Below are positions 13,401 through 23,223 of a DNA stretch of 64,000 bases, in pieces; the first letter of the stretch is position 1; each line of letters begins with the position of its first letter. The position numbers and the translations under genes are program-made. The stretch spans positions 23,317,925-23,381,924 of the forward strand of contig NC_132878.1 of NCBI RefSeq assembly GCF_030463535.1, in the 5' to 3' direction. This DNA is from Salminus brasiliensis (taxonomy: Eukaryota > Chordata > Actinopteri > Characiformes > Bryconidae). Under the pieces are notes generated by a model. That model was not told the DNA's origin, did no database searches, and saw nothing but the letters and a program-made list of their open reading frames with translations.

Positions 13401-15056
13401 GAGGGAAATGAGGATGTTCAGACCACTCGGGTACCCACAGCAGAACATGCAGGGACTCTAGAACTGTTCCAGGAAGCTGAGCAGCAAAGTACTGAATTGG
13501 TTCCAGAGATGAAAGTAAAGAAGAAGAAAAAGAGGAAATCTGAGGTTGTTGAAGAAAATGTAGATATTCAGACCACTGAAGTAGCCATAGCCGAGCATAC
13601 AGAGCCTCTAGAACTGATCCAGGAAGCTGAGCAGCAAAGTACTGAATTGGTTCCAGAGATGAAAGTAAAGAAGAAGAAAAAGAGGAAATCTGAGGGTGTT
13701 AAGGGAAATGTGGATGTTCAGACCACTCAGGTACCCACAGCAGAGCATGCAGGGACTCTAGAACTGTTTCAGGAAGCTGAGCAGCAAAGTACTGAATTGG
13801 TTCCAGAGGTGAAAGTGAAGAAGAAGAAAAACAGGAAATCTGAGGTTGTTGAAGAAAATGTGGAAGTTCAGACCACTGAAGTAGCCATAGTTGAGCATGC
13901 AGAGCCTCTAGAACTGATCCAGGAAGCTGAGCAGGAAAGTACTGAATTGGTTCCAGAGATGAAAGTAAAGAAGAAGAAAAAGAGGAAATCTGAGGGTGTT
14001 GAAGAAAATGTAGATATTCAGACCACTCAGGTACCCACATCAGAGCATGCAGGGACTCTAGAACTGTTTCAGGAAGCTGAGCAGCAAAGTACTGAATTGG
14101 TTCCAGAGGTGAAAGTGAAGAAGAAGAAAAACAGGAAATCTGAGGTTGTTGAAGAAAATGTGGAAGTTCAGACCACTGAAGTAGCCATAGTTGAGCATGC
14201 AGAGCCTCTAGAACTGATCCAGGAAGCTGAGCAGGAAAGTACTGATTTGGTTCCAGAGATGAAAGTAAAGAAGAAGAAAAGGAGGAAATCTGAGGGTGTT
14301 GAAGAAAATGTAGATATTCAGACCACTGAAGTAGCCATAGCCGAGCATACAGAGCCTCTAGAACTGATCCAGGAAGCTGAGCAGCAAAGTACTGAATTGG
14401 TTCCAGAGATGAAAGTAAAGAAGAAGAAAAAGAGGAAATCTGAGGGTGTTAAGGGAAATGTGGATGTTCAGACCACTCAGGTACCCACAGCAGAGCATGC
14501 AGGGACTCTAGAACTGATCCAGGAAGCTGAGCAGCAAACTACTGAATTGGTTCCAGAGATGAAAGTAAAGAAGAAGAAGAAAAAGAGGAAATCTGAGGTT
14601 GTTGAGGGAAATGTGGATGTTCAGACCACTGAAGTAGCCATAGCCGAGCATGCAGTGCCTCTAAAACTGATCCAGGAAGCTGAGCAGGAAAGTACTGAAT
14701 TGGTTCCAGAGATGAAAATAAAGAAGAAGAAGAAAAAGAGGAAATCTGAGGTTGTTGAGGGAAATATGGATGTTCAGACCTCTCACATAGCCACAGCAGA
14801 GGATGCAGGGACTCTAGGACTGATTCAGGAACCTGAGCAGGAAAGTACTGAATTGGTTCCAGAGATAAAAATGAGGAAGAAGAAGAAAAAGAAGAAATCT
14901 GAGGTTGTTGAAGAAAATGTGGCCGTAGTGGCTAGTCAGACAGAAACTACAGAACTAGTTGGCACTTTAGAACTTCTTCAGGAGCAGAAAGTTGTTAAAC
15001 TGCCTCAGGAAAAAAGTCTGAAACTGAAGAAGAAAAAAGAAAAAGCAGTTTGCTAA
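7244..15056 (+). CDS. taf1d: TAF1D homologue (RNA polymerase I SL1/TIF-IB subunit D) with giant lysine-rich repeat C-terminus
   Basis: Five exons join in frame: 7244-7431, 8670-8937, 9904-10001, 10136-10208 and 10908-15056, predicting 1591 residues. Human TAF1D has 278. Assignment rests on position (head to head with c11orf54, as on human 11q21) and on two short matches: the SGDSLFLTQ block in exon 2 and the FPFL...GGFFKCVQKIS block spanning exons 2-3 (human FPFL...ARGFFNYIEKL). TAF1D is part of the TBP-containing factor that places Pol I on rDNA promoters in the nucleolus. Exon 5 is alternating acidic and poly-lysine sequence reminiscent of nucleolar NOLC1/treacle-like proteins; that it is nucleolar and unstructured is inference. 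The start at 7244 has A at -3 and G at +4. Less certain is whether every transcript includes all of exon 5. Confidence 0.8.
7538..7695 (+). mobile_element. Tc1-type MITE fragment (3' part), taf1d intron 1
   Basis: The segment from GGCACGGCGCCAATAGGTCC to TGTGTCCACAAACCTT matches the 3' third of the MITE complete at 45733-46219 (CCTATTCTATTGGCAGTACT, then GTGTCCACAAAC). Confidence 0.7.
7895..8220. mobile_element. Possible hAT-type MITE, taf1d intron 1
   Basis: It begins with a GCACAATATTG-like end and contains repeated CAATATTTTATTTTGCAATTG and ATTGTGCAT words typical of fish hAT-derived elements, ending near CATCACAATG. Terminal repeats are too decayed to fix the ends. Confidence 0.35.
8670..8937 (+). 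CDS. taf1d: taf1d coding exon 2
   Basis: 268 nt after a TTTTTTTCCACAG acceptor. It holds the SGDSLFLTQSVTPVLRTVKR block shared with vertebrate TAF1D, an acidic SDDESEGG patch, a basic proline-rich stretch and FPFLKNFRK. Donor gtaagg. Confidence 0.87.
9904..10001 (+). CDS. taf1d: taf1d coding exon 3
   Basis: 98 nt encode NSEIGGFFKCVQKISQGHEV, the counterpart of the conserved GFF helix of TAF1D. The donor chosen is GA|gtgagt; the exon joins the next in frame. Confidence 0.8.
10136..10208 (+). CDS. taf1d: taf1d coding exon 4 (acidic)
   Basis: 73 nt encode a strongly acidic stretch (LEEDRLEGGSTEEDHENDDD) between a ttttcag acceptor and a gtatgt donor. A MITE starts within about 10 nt of the donor. 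Confidence 0.78.
10216..10600 (-). mobile_element. Tc1-type MITE copy, taf1d intron 4
   Basis: Reverse orientation relative to the 45733-46219 copy: GCTGACATAGATGTGCACAT at one end, CTGTCCCAATACTTTTGTAT at the other, with matching internal words (CTAGAGGGGTATAAACCCC, CTAGTAGAAAGCCTTCCCTG). Confidence 0.75.
10908..15056 (+). CDS. taf1d: taf1d last exon, 4.1 kb, repeat-bearing
   Basis: It opens with DTECFIFNAHKRNRQTWLP after a tttctttcag acceptor and runs open to TAA at 15054-15056. The first roughly 1.6 kb is non-repetitive, charged and low in hydrophobic residues. From about 12560 diverged poly-lysine modules appear, and from 13341 the array becomes regular. No transmembrane or folded domain is recognisable. 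The open frame across more than 4 kb argues for selection on the protein, although repeats of 150 nt (50 codons) expand without shifting frame anyway. Confidence 0.8.
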   Translation, partial: DTECFIFNAHKRNRQTWLPKSRWQSKLKKAKEHKNELKQRRPKQKRAEDITGGQEHNETLSEMETHLPNNGTSPCKSRKKKHNGSSSIAMTSFSSPGCSSTGSLLIHQEEHSEQQLEVLAACSQSQFLHSRIPPGQQLAVSSENLPVGETDSVQVVEETQRPDSDQASVEAEEMSATEMVEDRSKESGEDGTCFENISFRELQESNKETGEGELQENEEFNLDSGVSIGSQDLFEQEESQTDVMTASVSLDEIRVRDGKEDQESYVVQCDERSPLRKNNTVADQADMAMETDSPLFNYGGLTLLKRRRKKAETSDAGQNENSSQYDDACVQSKRKKAGLVDTDCKGEENVDARLLQERAQTILSPDTFQHSEANFAAATKEKGTEERDVQSLPHNSEGTYIEDDNAITCPTSEGLASVAEPEQLTVPGLFTPVKNDEQQGSSTDINKVRKSLIQLEGFEPHRIKKAKKRELKDVMSDYSITAECDEEVESSHGTPIQKPAEKKRQGLLEDNGEERRVKVISSTTNVQSETLSNNDMEANRGNQENCLDVQADALVTPRKKKKKKREQVVVENVCLEAQHIEVTEQVETLKVVQDPEQQASESVPQKIKKKKKRKREHDLETNATVETSEVDNTMQIEERKLKKKKKRERVEYNVEATAQAVEVVQDSEKQTTESIPEKKSKKKKREQLVENNVCVEVTEQVEALDVVHHPQTQATELVPEKKVKKKKKEGHEVAEENMERIDSTEQIQALEVIQDSEPGAGELVPKKKQKKKKKNRGQVVEETVDVQTTQVATAEHVEGQELIQEAEQQSTELVPEMKVKKKKKKRKSEGVEGNEDVQTTRVPTAEHAGTLELFQEAEQQSTELVPEMKVKKKKKRKSEVVEENVDIQTTEVAIAEHTEPLELIQEAEQQSTELVPEMKVKKKKKRKSEGVKGNVDVQTTQVPTAEHAGTLELFQEAEQQSTELVPEVKVKKKKNRKSEVVEENVEVQTTEVAIVEHAEPLELIQEAEQESTELVPEMKVKKKKKRKSEGVEENVDIQTTQVPTSEHAGTLELFQEAEQQSTELVPEVKVKKKKNRKSEVVEENVEVQTTEVAIVEHAEPLELIQEAEQESTDLVPEMKVKKKKRRKSEGVEENVDIQTTEVAIAEHTEPLELIQEAEQQSTELVPEMKVKKKKKRKSEGVKGNVDVQTTQVPTAEHAGTLELIQEAEQQTTELVPEMKVKKKKKKRKSEVVEGNVDVQTTEVAIAEHAVPLKLIQEAEQESTELVPEMKIKKKKKKRKSEVVEGNMDVQTSHIATAEDAGTLGLIQEPEQESTELVPEIKMRKKKKKKKSEVVEENVAVVASQTETTELVGTLELLQEQKVVKLPQEKSLKLKKKKEKAVC
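13341..15000 (+). repeat. taf1d: 11-unit 150-nt coding tandem repeat in taf1d exon 5
   Basis: Units start (at the codons for ELVPE) at 13341, 13494, 13644, 13794, 13944, 14094, 14244, 14394, 14544, 14697 and 14850. The period is 150 nt, or 153 where one extra AAG/AAA lysine codon is present. Each 50-residue unit reads, in order, an ELVPEMKVKKKKKRKSE basic block, VVEENVDVQTT, then EVAIAEHAEPLELIQEAEQ. Two subtypes (EVV...TTEVAI...ELIQ and EGV...TTQVPT...ELFQ) partly alternate. More diverged poly-lysine modules precede the array from about 12570. Confidence 0.97.
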
Positions 15057-15897
15057 AGAAAATGTAGAACAAGACTTACTAAAAATGAAGAAAAAGAACA
15101 GCTCAACAGGTGACTCTGAATAAGTCTGAAGATGAAGCCAGAAACACACCTTGTGTAGCGTCTGAGATTGTGTCCATATACACATACAGTATAATAGACC
15201 ATATACAGTATAATGGACCTGAAGCTTTGACCGGAGTTTCCACGAGGCTCAGAATGAAAAGCAAAGTCTGTGAACAAGGCCGAGGTGCACAGATTCATTA
15301 GTTAAGAAGTTAGTTACTGTTCATTTGGTCTCGGTGAGTCAACACTCTTAAAGAAGAATAAAAATAAAAAATAAAATGGGGGAAATAAGTAATTACCTCT
15401 TGTTTCTGAAGATATGGTTCATATAGAGCAAGAGAAGGTTAATTTAAACTAAGCTGAAGTGGACAAAGACATAACATAAAGGGGAAAAAGTACCAACGTA
15501 TCCCTTTGCAATGGTTTTAAAAAAAGTCCATCAGTGTTGCAGTCTGCCGAAACCGTACAGCTTTAGAGCAAGAAGAAGAAAGGGTGACAAGAAGCTGACA
15601 GATGCGGATGCTGATTTGAATGGCAGGGATACTGAATATGCTGCATTCTAGAAGAGGCTCCGAGGTTCCCCATTAATACCTTTAGAAGTAATGTCAAAAA
15701 GGAAGATCAAAAGGGACAATGTTGGTTCAGGTCAGAGCGTATGCAGCATCAGACAGATGCAGTATGTACAAGCTTGTAATGTAACCACTGGACTGAAAAC
15801 AGTTAAAAGCCCAGGAGAGGTTTCAGACACACAGCATGGCAAGGAGCAAGACAAATCATCTTCAGCACATCATCTTCAGGAGATAGATTATTTATGA
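15057..15897 (+). pseudogene. Decayed coding-like tail downstream of the taf1d stop
   Basis: Just past the stop, shifting by one base gives another 24 codons in the same style (FAKENVEQDLLKMKKK and so on, ending at TAA 15121-15123). Another frame (15110 onward) then continues with charged residues, and a K/R/Q-rich open stretch appears at 15691-15897. The simplest reading is that the gene once extended further and lost its C-terminus by a one-base slip in the A-rich run near 15030-15045. It could also be ordinary 3' UTR derived from the array. Confidence 0.45.
15357..15362 (+). promoter_or_regulatory. taf1d: Polyadenylation signal candidate, proximal, taf1d
   Basis: AATAAA about 300 nt past the stop, in a run of overlapping AATAAAA words. 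Confidence 0.4.
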
Positions 15898-16637
15898 ATA
15901 CCAAGACAAGACTACGTATCAGTAATGATGTGAAGGCTACACTCTAAGCTGAACACTCTATGGTATCTGTTGCGTCAAATCTGTGTTCATTGACCTGTAG
16001 TGTCAGCATAGTACAAACCAAAAAGATCGATACCGCTGAGATCATGCTATGAATAGCTTTGCATACAGATGTGTGTAAAAAAAAAAAAATTTTACGAACA
16101 TTTTTAGATCTCTCAATGGGAGCTGGACTTCTTGGCTTATTAATGCTTCAGAATCCTTTAGCAGTCATTATTTTGTTATGGTCCATTCATACATTGTCTT
16201 AAATGTTTAACATCCAGTTCTTTCCTTTGAACAAACTTACTGGCCATTACATATGTTTTTTCTGAGGTCACATCGGTGCTGGTCTTTAACAGTATGTCAG
16301 CTTGTCTGCTGTTATATAGCATACCTGATAGTTATTTTCATTGTCAGGTATACTGAATATATTGTCGTTGTCACAAAAAAAAACTTGGATTTCCAAAATG
16401 TCAGATTTACAGGGAAAAGGGAAAAAAGCCACCCTAACTTTGGTCACTTCTTATAAACGTTTGACACAATGTACAGTGATCAGTTCCCAGGTACAAATTC
16501 CATGACAAAAAGTGTAAAACTGCTAAAATGGAGATGTTTTTGCAGGACAGCAAATGTCTATAAATGCTCTGTCAGGCTGTATTGTATCATAAATTACCTG
16601 ATTTTTAAACAAAGGTATGATATATAGAAAAAAGTAT

Positions 16638-16638
16638 G

Positions 16639-16671
<33 letters not shown>
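16638..16671. repeat. (TA)n microsatellite
   Basis: Alternating TA with one ACA interruption, downstream of taf1d. Confidence 0.9.
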
Positions 16672-17665
16672 CCACACTTGTGCAAACAGCTACAAATGCA
16701 ACAAAAAGTTTGCTTAGTGACACTCCAGAGGCTGGGTTTTTAAATGCCAAAAGTTTTTTTTGTTTGTTTTGTTTTGTTTTTTTGTTTGTTTGTTTTTTTT
16801 TTTTTTGGGGGGGGGGTTAATTTCCTGCTTCAGTAGATAACTCCCCTGTAAATGAGTGAGACCAAATTCACATTTATTGCATCACAGTTTTTTAAGTCCA
16901 GACATGCATTTCAAAATGTTTATGGTCTTTTATATGTATGTATACATAGGGAAGTGGAGGGAGCTTCTCTAGCATTGGTTGTGTCTGTATAGAAATGTAG
17001 CTTTTCACACTCTCACAACTGTCATTTCTTTTACAACTCCGTAATTGCATGGCAAGCAATACTCAGTTTATGGACCAAGATTTGCAAGTGAACTGCTACC
17101 AGTATTTCAGAGCCAAAGAGAGTAATGCCTCACCAACCTCATGGGCTGTATTAAATGAAAAAGGCCTAATTTGTATATTTTTGTTTGTGTAGGGTACGGT
17201 TGTACATCCAATTGTGTTGTATGGCAGAATAGATCCCAAGTAAAACCTTTTTCCTTTTTGATATACCACTATTTTACCATTACTGGGATGTGTTTGTGCA
17301 CTGATAAGTAAATACAGTCACTATCAATCACTGTTTTTTGTTTTCTGACTGCAAGGATTTTCCTCTTTGCCCACCTCTATGAAAATCAAACATGTCTCCA
17401 ATAGGAGATGCTTGTATTTTGACCTGAACTGTGGTAAGACCAACCTGTAGGTCCCGTGATGACGTTTCAGGATTGTTGGAGACTTCTTTATGCATCTTAC
17501 AGTCTGTTCTTGGGCTGAACTTGCTAGGACATAGCTTGACATGGTGATCGTGTTGGCATGTTGTTACACTTGTAAATGATTATTTCTAAAAGACTTTTTT
17601 TCACTTTTATTTGTTTACATTATGTTTACATATTGAGTGAATTTATTGCATTTAAAATGAAACAA

Positions 17666-17671
17666 AATAAA
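17666..17671 (+). promoter_or_regulatory. taf1d: Polyadenylation signal candidate, distal, taf1d
   Basis: AATAAA followed by a T-rich stretch (TTGTTCTTTTTTTGC), the best-formed signal downstream of taf1d. It would imply a 3' UTR of about 2.6 kb. Confidence 0.35.
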
Positions 17672-17699
17672 AGATTCCCTTTGTTCTTTTTTTGCATGA

Positions 17700-20580
17700 A
17701 CGAATAGTGAAGGCCAGTTCACAAGAGCACACGTTATATGGTGCTCTCAAGTGAACCTGAAGCACTGACTCACCCGCAGAAATGAGGAGTTTGCAGTGCC
17801 ATCGTCCAGTCTAGAGGAAATAAAGTGCACCCCTGGTCACTTTGCACATTGAGTCAGACCTCAAAACCACAGGAGGGGGGCTGACCAACCAAAGAAATAC
17901 AAAATCTCACATACTGGAGACTTAAATTTGCAGTTAGGAAGCTTCAGTCATTGTGTGGAGGAAAACAAGTATTTATGAATTATTAAGCATCATTAATTCT
18001 TATATGTGATCAGCTGTAGTGTGAGAAGAGTAATCTGTGCTTGATAATTGTTTTACCTTCTGTTCCTGCTAGAATCTACAGATTATAGGTTATAGCAATT
18101 CAATCAATAAATAGCTGTTCAATCAATAAGGCTATGAAATGAATTAATTTCTAATACATTGCTTATTGCGGTTCCTGATAGATATGGGCTGTATTACAGG
18201 GGACAAGGGGAATGAGGGACAAAAAGAGTGTAAATGTCTCCCTCTTTTGGTAGAAAGGCAAATATCCACTATTAGATGGGCCTTATTCACCAACTTTTAA
18301 GTAGAAATTTCTTTTTAAAACCCTTTTGTGCAGTTTTATATCAAATTAGTACATATTATTATTGTTAAATGTTACATTTGCTTGAAGTATGCTTGAAACC
18401 AAAAGCACATATATTCTTATATATCATTGCAGCATTGCTTTATCACTTATTAGCACTGACATATAGTGTGTATAAGTCAATTTGTCTGTTGCAAAAATCA
18501 TTATTAAGACATGTAAGACAATAAATATTTAACCAAACAAAAGTGACTAAGGACAAAACAGGTCCACTGGAAAAAGCAGAGAAGAACAAAAAACCTTAGA
18601 ACAACTCTCAGCATTTTTGTTGCTGTTTAAGACGATTCCTCTTACACAATGTCTCCCAAAAATGTCTAGAAAACTTTCATACCCACTCAAGCATTTGATA
18701 AAAAGGTCTTTAATGGCAGTTAATTACAAATTTACACAAGATTCTATTGCAAAGAGAGGATTTTTCGTTCTATATTGAAAGTAGACACAGGGCTGAACTG
18801 TTGAGCCAGCCTGTGGAAGTGAATTTCCCCACTGGAATTAACTCTGCCTGGAGAGAGAAGAGTCTCAATGCTTTTCTTCCAAGCCTCTCAAAGTATGGTG
18901 AGTCAAGATGCACTTAAACCGTGGAAGGGCTTTGATCGGGGATCGACCATTGCCATTAAGACAGAGCCTTAAAAGTCTGCTTGTAAAAAAGTAATGATTG
19001 TCTTCTTTGCAAAGAGCCTCAAAGGGCTCAGGATACAGTCAGATATGATTTTTTGCATCAGGTGTGTGTGTGTTTCCATGTTTTATTGACCATTTGGGAC
19101 TTTACCTGTTTCTAGTCTGACTGTAGTCAACTTATAGATCAGATATTCTGAAGCAATATCTACTGTATACTGTGTGTACCACTGTATATTCAAAGTCTAT
19201 GGACTAGGCACTGTAAAGCACTGCTTAATGGATGGATTCTGTGTAATTAGATTGTGGTCAGTGAGAAGAAACTAAGCAATCTTTAATGCATATTTTACAG
19301 TTTTGTACAGGCATGATGCTACTCAGTTAGAAAGTCAAAAATGTAAACAAATAAACACAGTTTAAATGTTTGCACACAGGGTAAAGATCTCAAATGACCT
19401 CTTCAGAAATATATTCACTTATTCTAAATGACTGGCAGTGACCAAGAACTCATAGTACCACATTTACATTTATAATCAGCATTCTGTTTGATTCCTTCTG
19501 ACTGCCACAGGCGGTGTGAAGCACTGTGGATGACAAATACCAACGAAGTCACAAGGAATAGGACTCGACTAGAGTGAAGCTAAGGTTGCCATAAGCTTAA
19601 CTGCTGAGCTCACAGTGCATTAGAGTAGACTCTGTAGAACAGGAAGAATGTGCAAGACATTTAATGGATTAGCTGTTGCACAGACATATACCCAGGAAAT
19701 AAAAATAGGCAAAACAAGTGACGAGACACAGATATGACCTTTACAACCTAGTGCAAAAGCTCCCCTTTTCTGGTCACAGACAAATAATTAAATTGTCTGA
19801 TTAAAGGCAATGGTCATATCCACATGACGCCTCAAAGTCTGGACTGGGGACAACAGGCAACTGTCATCTCATTTGTGAGAGAAGCGAATTCATTATCACC
19901 AGTAAAAAGGCAATCATCAGTGAATTCACTTGAGGGCTGTTTATGACAGTAGGCCAAAAGGAAGGCAATCTGGATGCTGGAACTAGCTAAATCCCCTAGC
20001 TAAAGCAGCAGCAATGGGGATGATGGCCTGACATGGTTGTTCAGCCAACTGTATGCCAGCACATCTAGGCCTAAGAAGTAGATTTGACAATGAACATTAA
20101 TACCACTGGCAGATGAAGTGAAAAACATTGATTATTATTTTTATCCACAGTGGTATGTGTCGAGGGGTGGGACATGTTAGGCAGCAAGGGAACAGTCAGT
20201 TCTTGAAGGAGATATGGTAAGAGCAGGATAAATCTGAGCCACTTTGACAAGAACCAAATTGTGGGCTAAATGACTGGGTCAGAATATCCCCAAAACATCA
20301 GGCTGAGGTTTCCCCAATATGTAGGGGTCAGTGGCCTACCAAACCAAAGTGGTTCAAGAAAAGATACCCGATAATTTGATGACAGGGTCATGCGCACCTG
20401 AGGCTCATTGATGCTTATGGAGGCCCCAACTCACAACTTACAGGTCTTAATGGATCTGCTGCTAACGTCTTAGTACCAAATATGACAGGACGCTTTCAGA
20501 GGTCTTGTGGAGTCCTTGCCCCAAATGGTCAAATATTAGGCAGGTGGTTCTAATGTAATGACAGTATACACAGGCAACAG
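17700..20580. other. Intergenic DNA, no recognisable gene
   Basis: Between taf1d and aspa. All frames are broken by frequent stops and I recognise no exon, RNA gene or repeat family here. Confidence 0.6.
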
Positions 20581-20585
20581 CAGTG

Positions 20586-20760
20586 GTGGCTCGGTGACTT
20601 ACAGTGCTTGGTTACTTATTACTAGGTTGTAACAAGGTTGTGGGTTTAGTACCCAAATCTGATAAGCTGCCACTATTGGACCCTTGAGCAACATACTTAA
20701 CCCTTTCCGCTCCAGCACTGTAGCATGGCTGACCCTGTGATCTGACCCCAGTTTTTTTTA
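20586..20760 (+). mobile_element. tRNA-derived SINE copy
   Basis: The head GGTGGCTCGGTGACTTACAG resembles a tRNA A box and GTGGGTTTAGTACCC a B box. The body (AAGCTGCCACTATTGGACCC, CTTGAGCAA, GCATGGCTGACCCTGTGATC) is shared with the copy at 51764-51900. Copies of this family are abundant in otophysan fishes, from memory. Confidence 0.75.
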
Positions 20761-21713
20761 TATGATATATGATATATGAAGAACAATTCTGTTGTAATGT
20801 TTGATGACAAAAGAAGTTACCTAGCAAATGCGTGTGTATGCATCCATCATAACTGAATAGTGGGATCTAGCAAAAAACTCTTTATCAAGTCCCTTGACAG
20901 TGACAGTGTAACGACCATAGGCCCATGTGCTTTGGGGGGAAACAGTAAAACTGTAGTCATTAATTTGCAACTAAGATAATGGGTCCAAAGTCATTTCGGC
21001 TCATAGGTGCAAGAGTAGTTCTGATAAATATTACGCCACCTGACTTTGTGTCTCTCAGTGTCCCTTTTTGCTGTTGGATGTAGTGTTTATCTAAGAAGGG
21101 CACAGTACAGTTAAGCCATGCGATTTTGCTTTCAACATGTGGGAGGTTTCTTATCCCCGTGCAAAGATGTCCCAAACTGAGGGACATGAAGGTTCATAAC
21201 ACAAGCAGTTATCCTGTTGTGAGGTGCCCTGTGTGTGTGTTGTTTAAAAATCTGTAGTTGGCAGAAAAGGGAGTTTCCTTTGTGCTTGTAACGTGCTGAA
21301 ATGTCATAACTGATCATCTGGGAATCGACTCTGTGCTTATAATACTCAGGCAACACTGGATGGAGTGAAGGGACTCATCTAGGGAAACCCAAGAGTGGTC
21401 ATGCAGCTAAGAGTAGGCATGATTTCCATTCCAACTTACCTAGTATACTCCATCATATTTCAGCAAGTGAAGTCATTATAAATCTAGACAAAAAATCTCT
21501 ATTACTCCTCGTATTGAGAATTTCTTTTCTTCTTGTTTTAATTAAGCTGCAATATTACATTTGCAAATAACTGTCTGTTTGCTTTTTTAAAAAAAAATAA
21601 TGCTTTAAACCAGCTAAATTATCTGAAAATGGAATAAGACACTTTGACTGCATAGAATGTTACTTAAAACAAGTAAAACAATGTCAAAAAATAAGTTGTT
21701 AAATCTAAAATGA

Positions 21714-22495
21714 GGAACTATGGTGTTCTTCAGGATTCAGATCCAGTGACTGAGAAGGCCAATGAAGGACACGGACCTCATTGTCATGTTCATGAAATCC
21801 GTTTAAGACCATTTTGGTTTTGTGACATGGTGCATCATCATGCTGAAAGTAACCATTAGCAGATGAGTTAATTGTGGACATGAAGGGGAACACGTGGTCA
21901 GTAACAGTAGTGAAATAGGCTGTGGCATTTAAACAATGGCTGATTGGTGCTAACAGGCCCAAAGCGTGCCAAGAAAACATTCTCCACACCATTACACCAC
22001 CACCTCCACCAGCATTGACTTGTTGCCACCTGCTAGGTTGGGTTCATGGATTCATGCTGTTGGTGCCAAATCTGACCATCTGTGTAGAAATAAAGATATA
22101 TCAGCCAAGGCCACATTCCTTCAACTGTCCAGTGAGGCCTGTGCCCACTGCAGCCTCAGCTTTCTGTTCTTGGCTGACAGAAGTGGAAACCAATGTGATC
22201 TTTTGCAGTTGTAGCTCATTATTCTTAAGGTTCAATTATTATTCAAACAATTATTGATTATCTGAGTTATCTTAGCCTTTTCTGTCAGTTTGAACCAGTC
22301 TGGCCATTTTACACTGACCTCTAGGGCCTGTTGTGCTGAAAATCTTAGGATGTCAGCTGTTCTAGCCCATCTGGCACCAACAATCATGCCACTCTGAGGT
22401 CTGATGGCTGGTGTGAACCAACTATCTGAAGCTGCAGGATGTCATGCATTGCACTGCAGCCACTTGATTGGCCTATTAGATAATTGCATGAATGG
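21714..22495 (-). pseudogene. Truncated, decayed Tc1-like transposon
   Basis: On the minus strand, 21992-21705 encodes a Tc1-family DDE transposase fragment: MVWRMFSWHALG, then FQHDDAPCHKTK with the second catalytic Asp, then WPSQSLDLNPEE. The usual HLWD and the C-terminal part are missing because homology stops near 21714. Upstream sequence to about 22495 also matches the element (for example CATGAATCCATGAACCCAAC, AGAACAGAAAGCTGAGGCTG, GACAGAAAAGGCTAAGATAA) but has indels and stops. Not functional. Confidence 0.88.
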
Positions 22496-22560
22496 CCTAA
22501 TAATATGCCCAATGTATTGCTCTGTAAGTGCACACGTGGAATTGTAGCCAATGTTTTTTT

Positions 22561-22580
22561 GTTGTTGTTGTTGTTGTTTT
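22561..22580. repeat. (GTT)n short repeat
   Basis: Six GTT units after a T run, upstream of aspa. Confidence 0.85.
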
Positions 22581-22836
22581 GGACTGGACGTTTTGTACTT
22601 TATTAAAAGAAAAGCTGTCTGTGTGTAAGCATGGGGTAGAGCTTGAAAAGCTAGGCACCAACAGAAAAAAAAAGTCTTTCTTTGTACTGGACAGTAGCGC
22701 TGTGTGCTTTGTTTTGCTCCACTGTCCGAGCAGGGTGGGAGGAGGTACTTGAAAACCCAACCCACTGGAGCCTAACGTAGTCAACACACAGCGGTGTTAT
22801 GCCCCGAGCGCGAGCATGACATCCAAGCGGGCTTGT

Positions 22837-22843
22837 TATATAA
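22837..22843 (+). promoter_or_regulatory. aspa: TATA box of aspa
   Basis: TATATAA lies 139 nt upstream of the aspa ATG within GC-rich DNA, predicting a start of transcription near 22865-22870 and a 5' UTR of about 115 nt. Placement and spacing are good; use is inferred. Confidence 0.5.
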
Positions 22844-22981
22844 TACTGTTCACATCGACCCCACGAACCAGCAGTGGTCTCTCCGGGCAGCGCCGTTGAC
22901 TTGGTGACCACTGGACCCACCGCGGCTGTGAGCTGTTGCGCGTCGCAGGCAAGACACCTCCTCCACAGGTGACACCTCGCT

Positions 22982-23223
22982 ATGAGCTCGCGGGGGAGCC
23001 CCTCTTGTTTTCCCGAAGCCAGACGGGTGGCTATCTTCGGCGGCACGCACGGCAACGAGATGTCCGGCGTCATGCTTGTCAATATGTGGATCAAGGACCG
23101 CGCGGAGATCGAGAGGAGCAGAGTGGCGACCAGACCTTTCATAACAAACCCCAGAGCCGTGGAGAAGTGCTCGAGGTACATCGACACGGACCTCAACAGA
23201 GCCTTCACGCCGGAAAACCTCAG
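22982..23223 (+). CDS. aspa: aspa coding exon 1
   Basis: 80 codons plus two bases. Contains [17 protein letters not shown] (zinc H23, E26) and [18 protein letters not shown]. Start context gctATGA has G at -3. Donor gtaaaa. Confidence 0.95.

Noticed and set aside
13056-14040. Long minus-strand open frames opposite taf1d exon 5
   Set aside because: They are the antisense shadow of the coding repeat and keep its 150-nt period.
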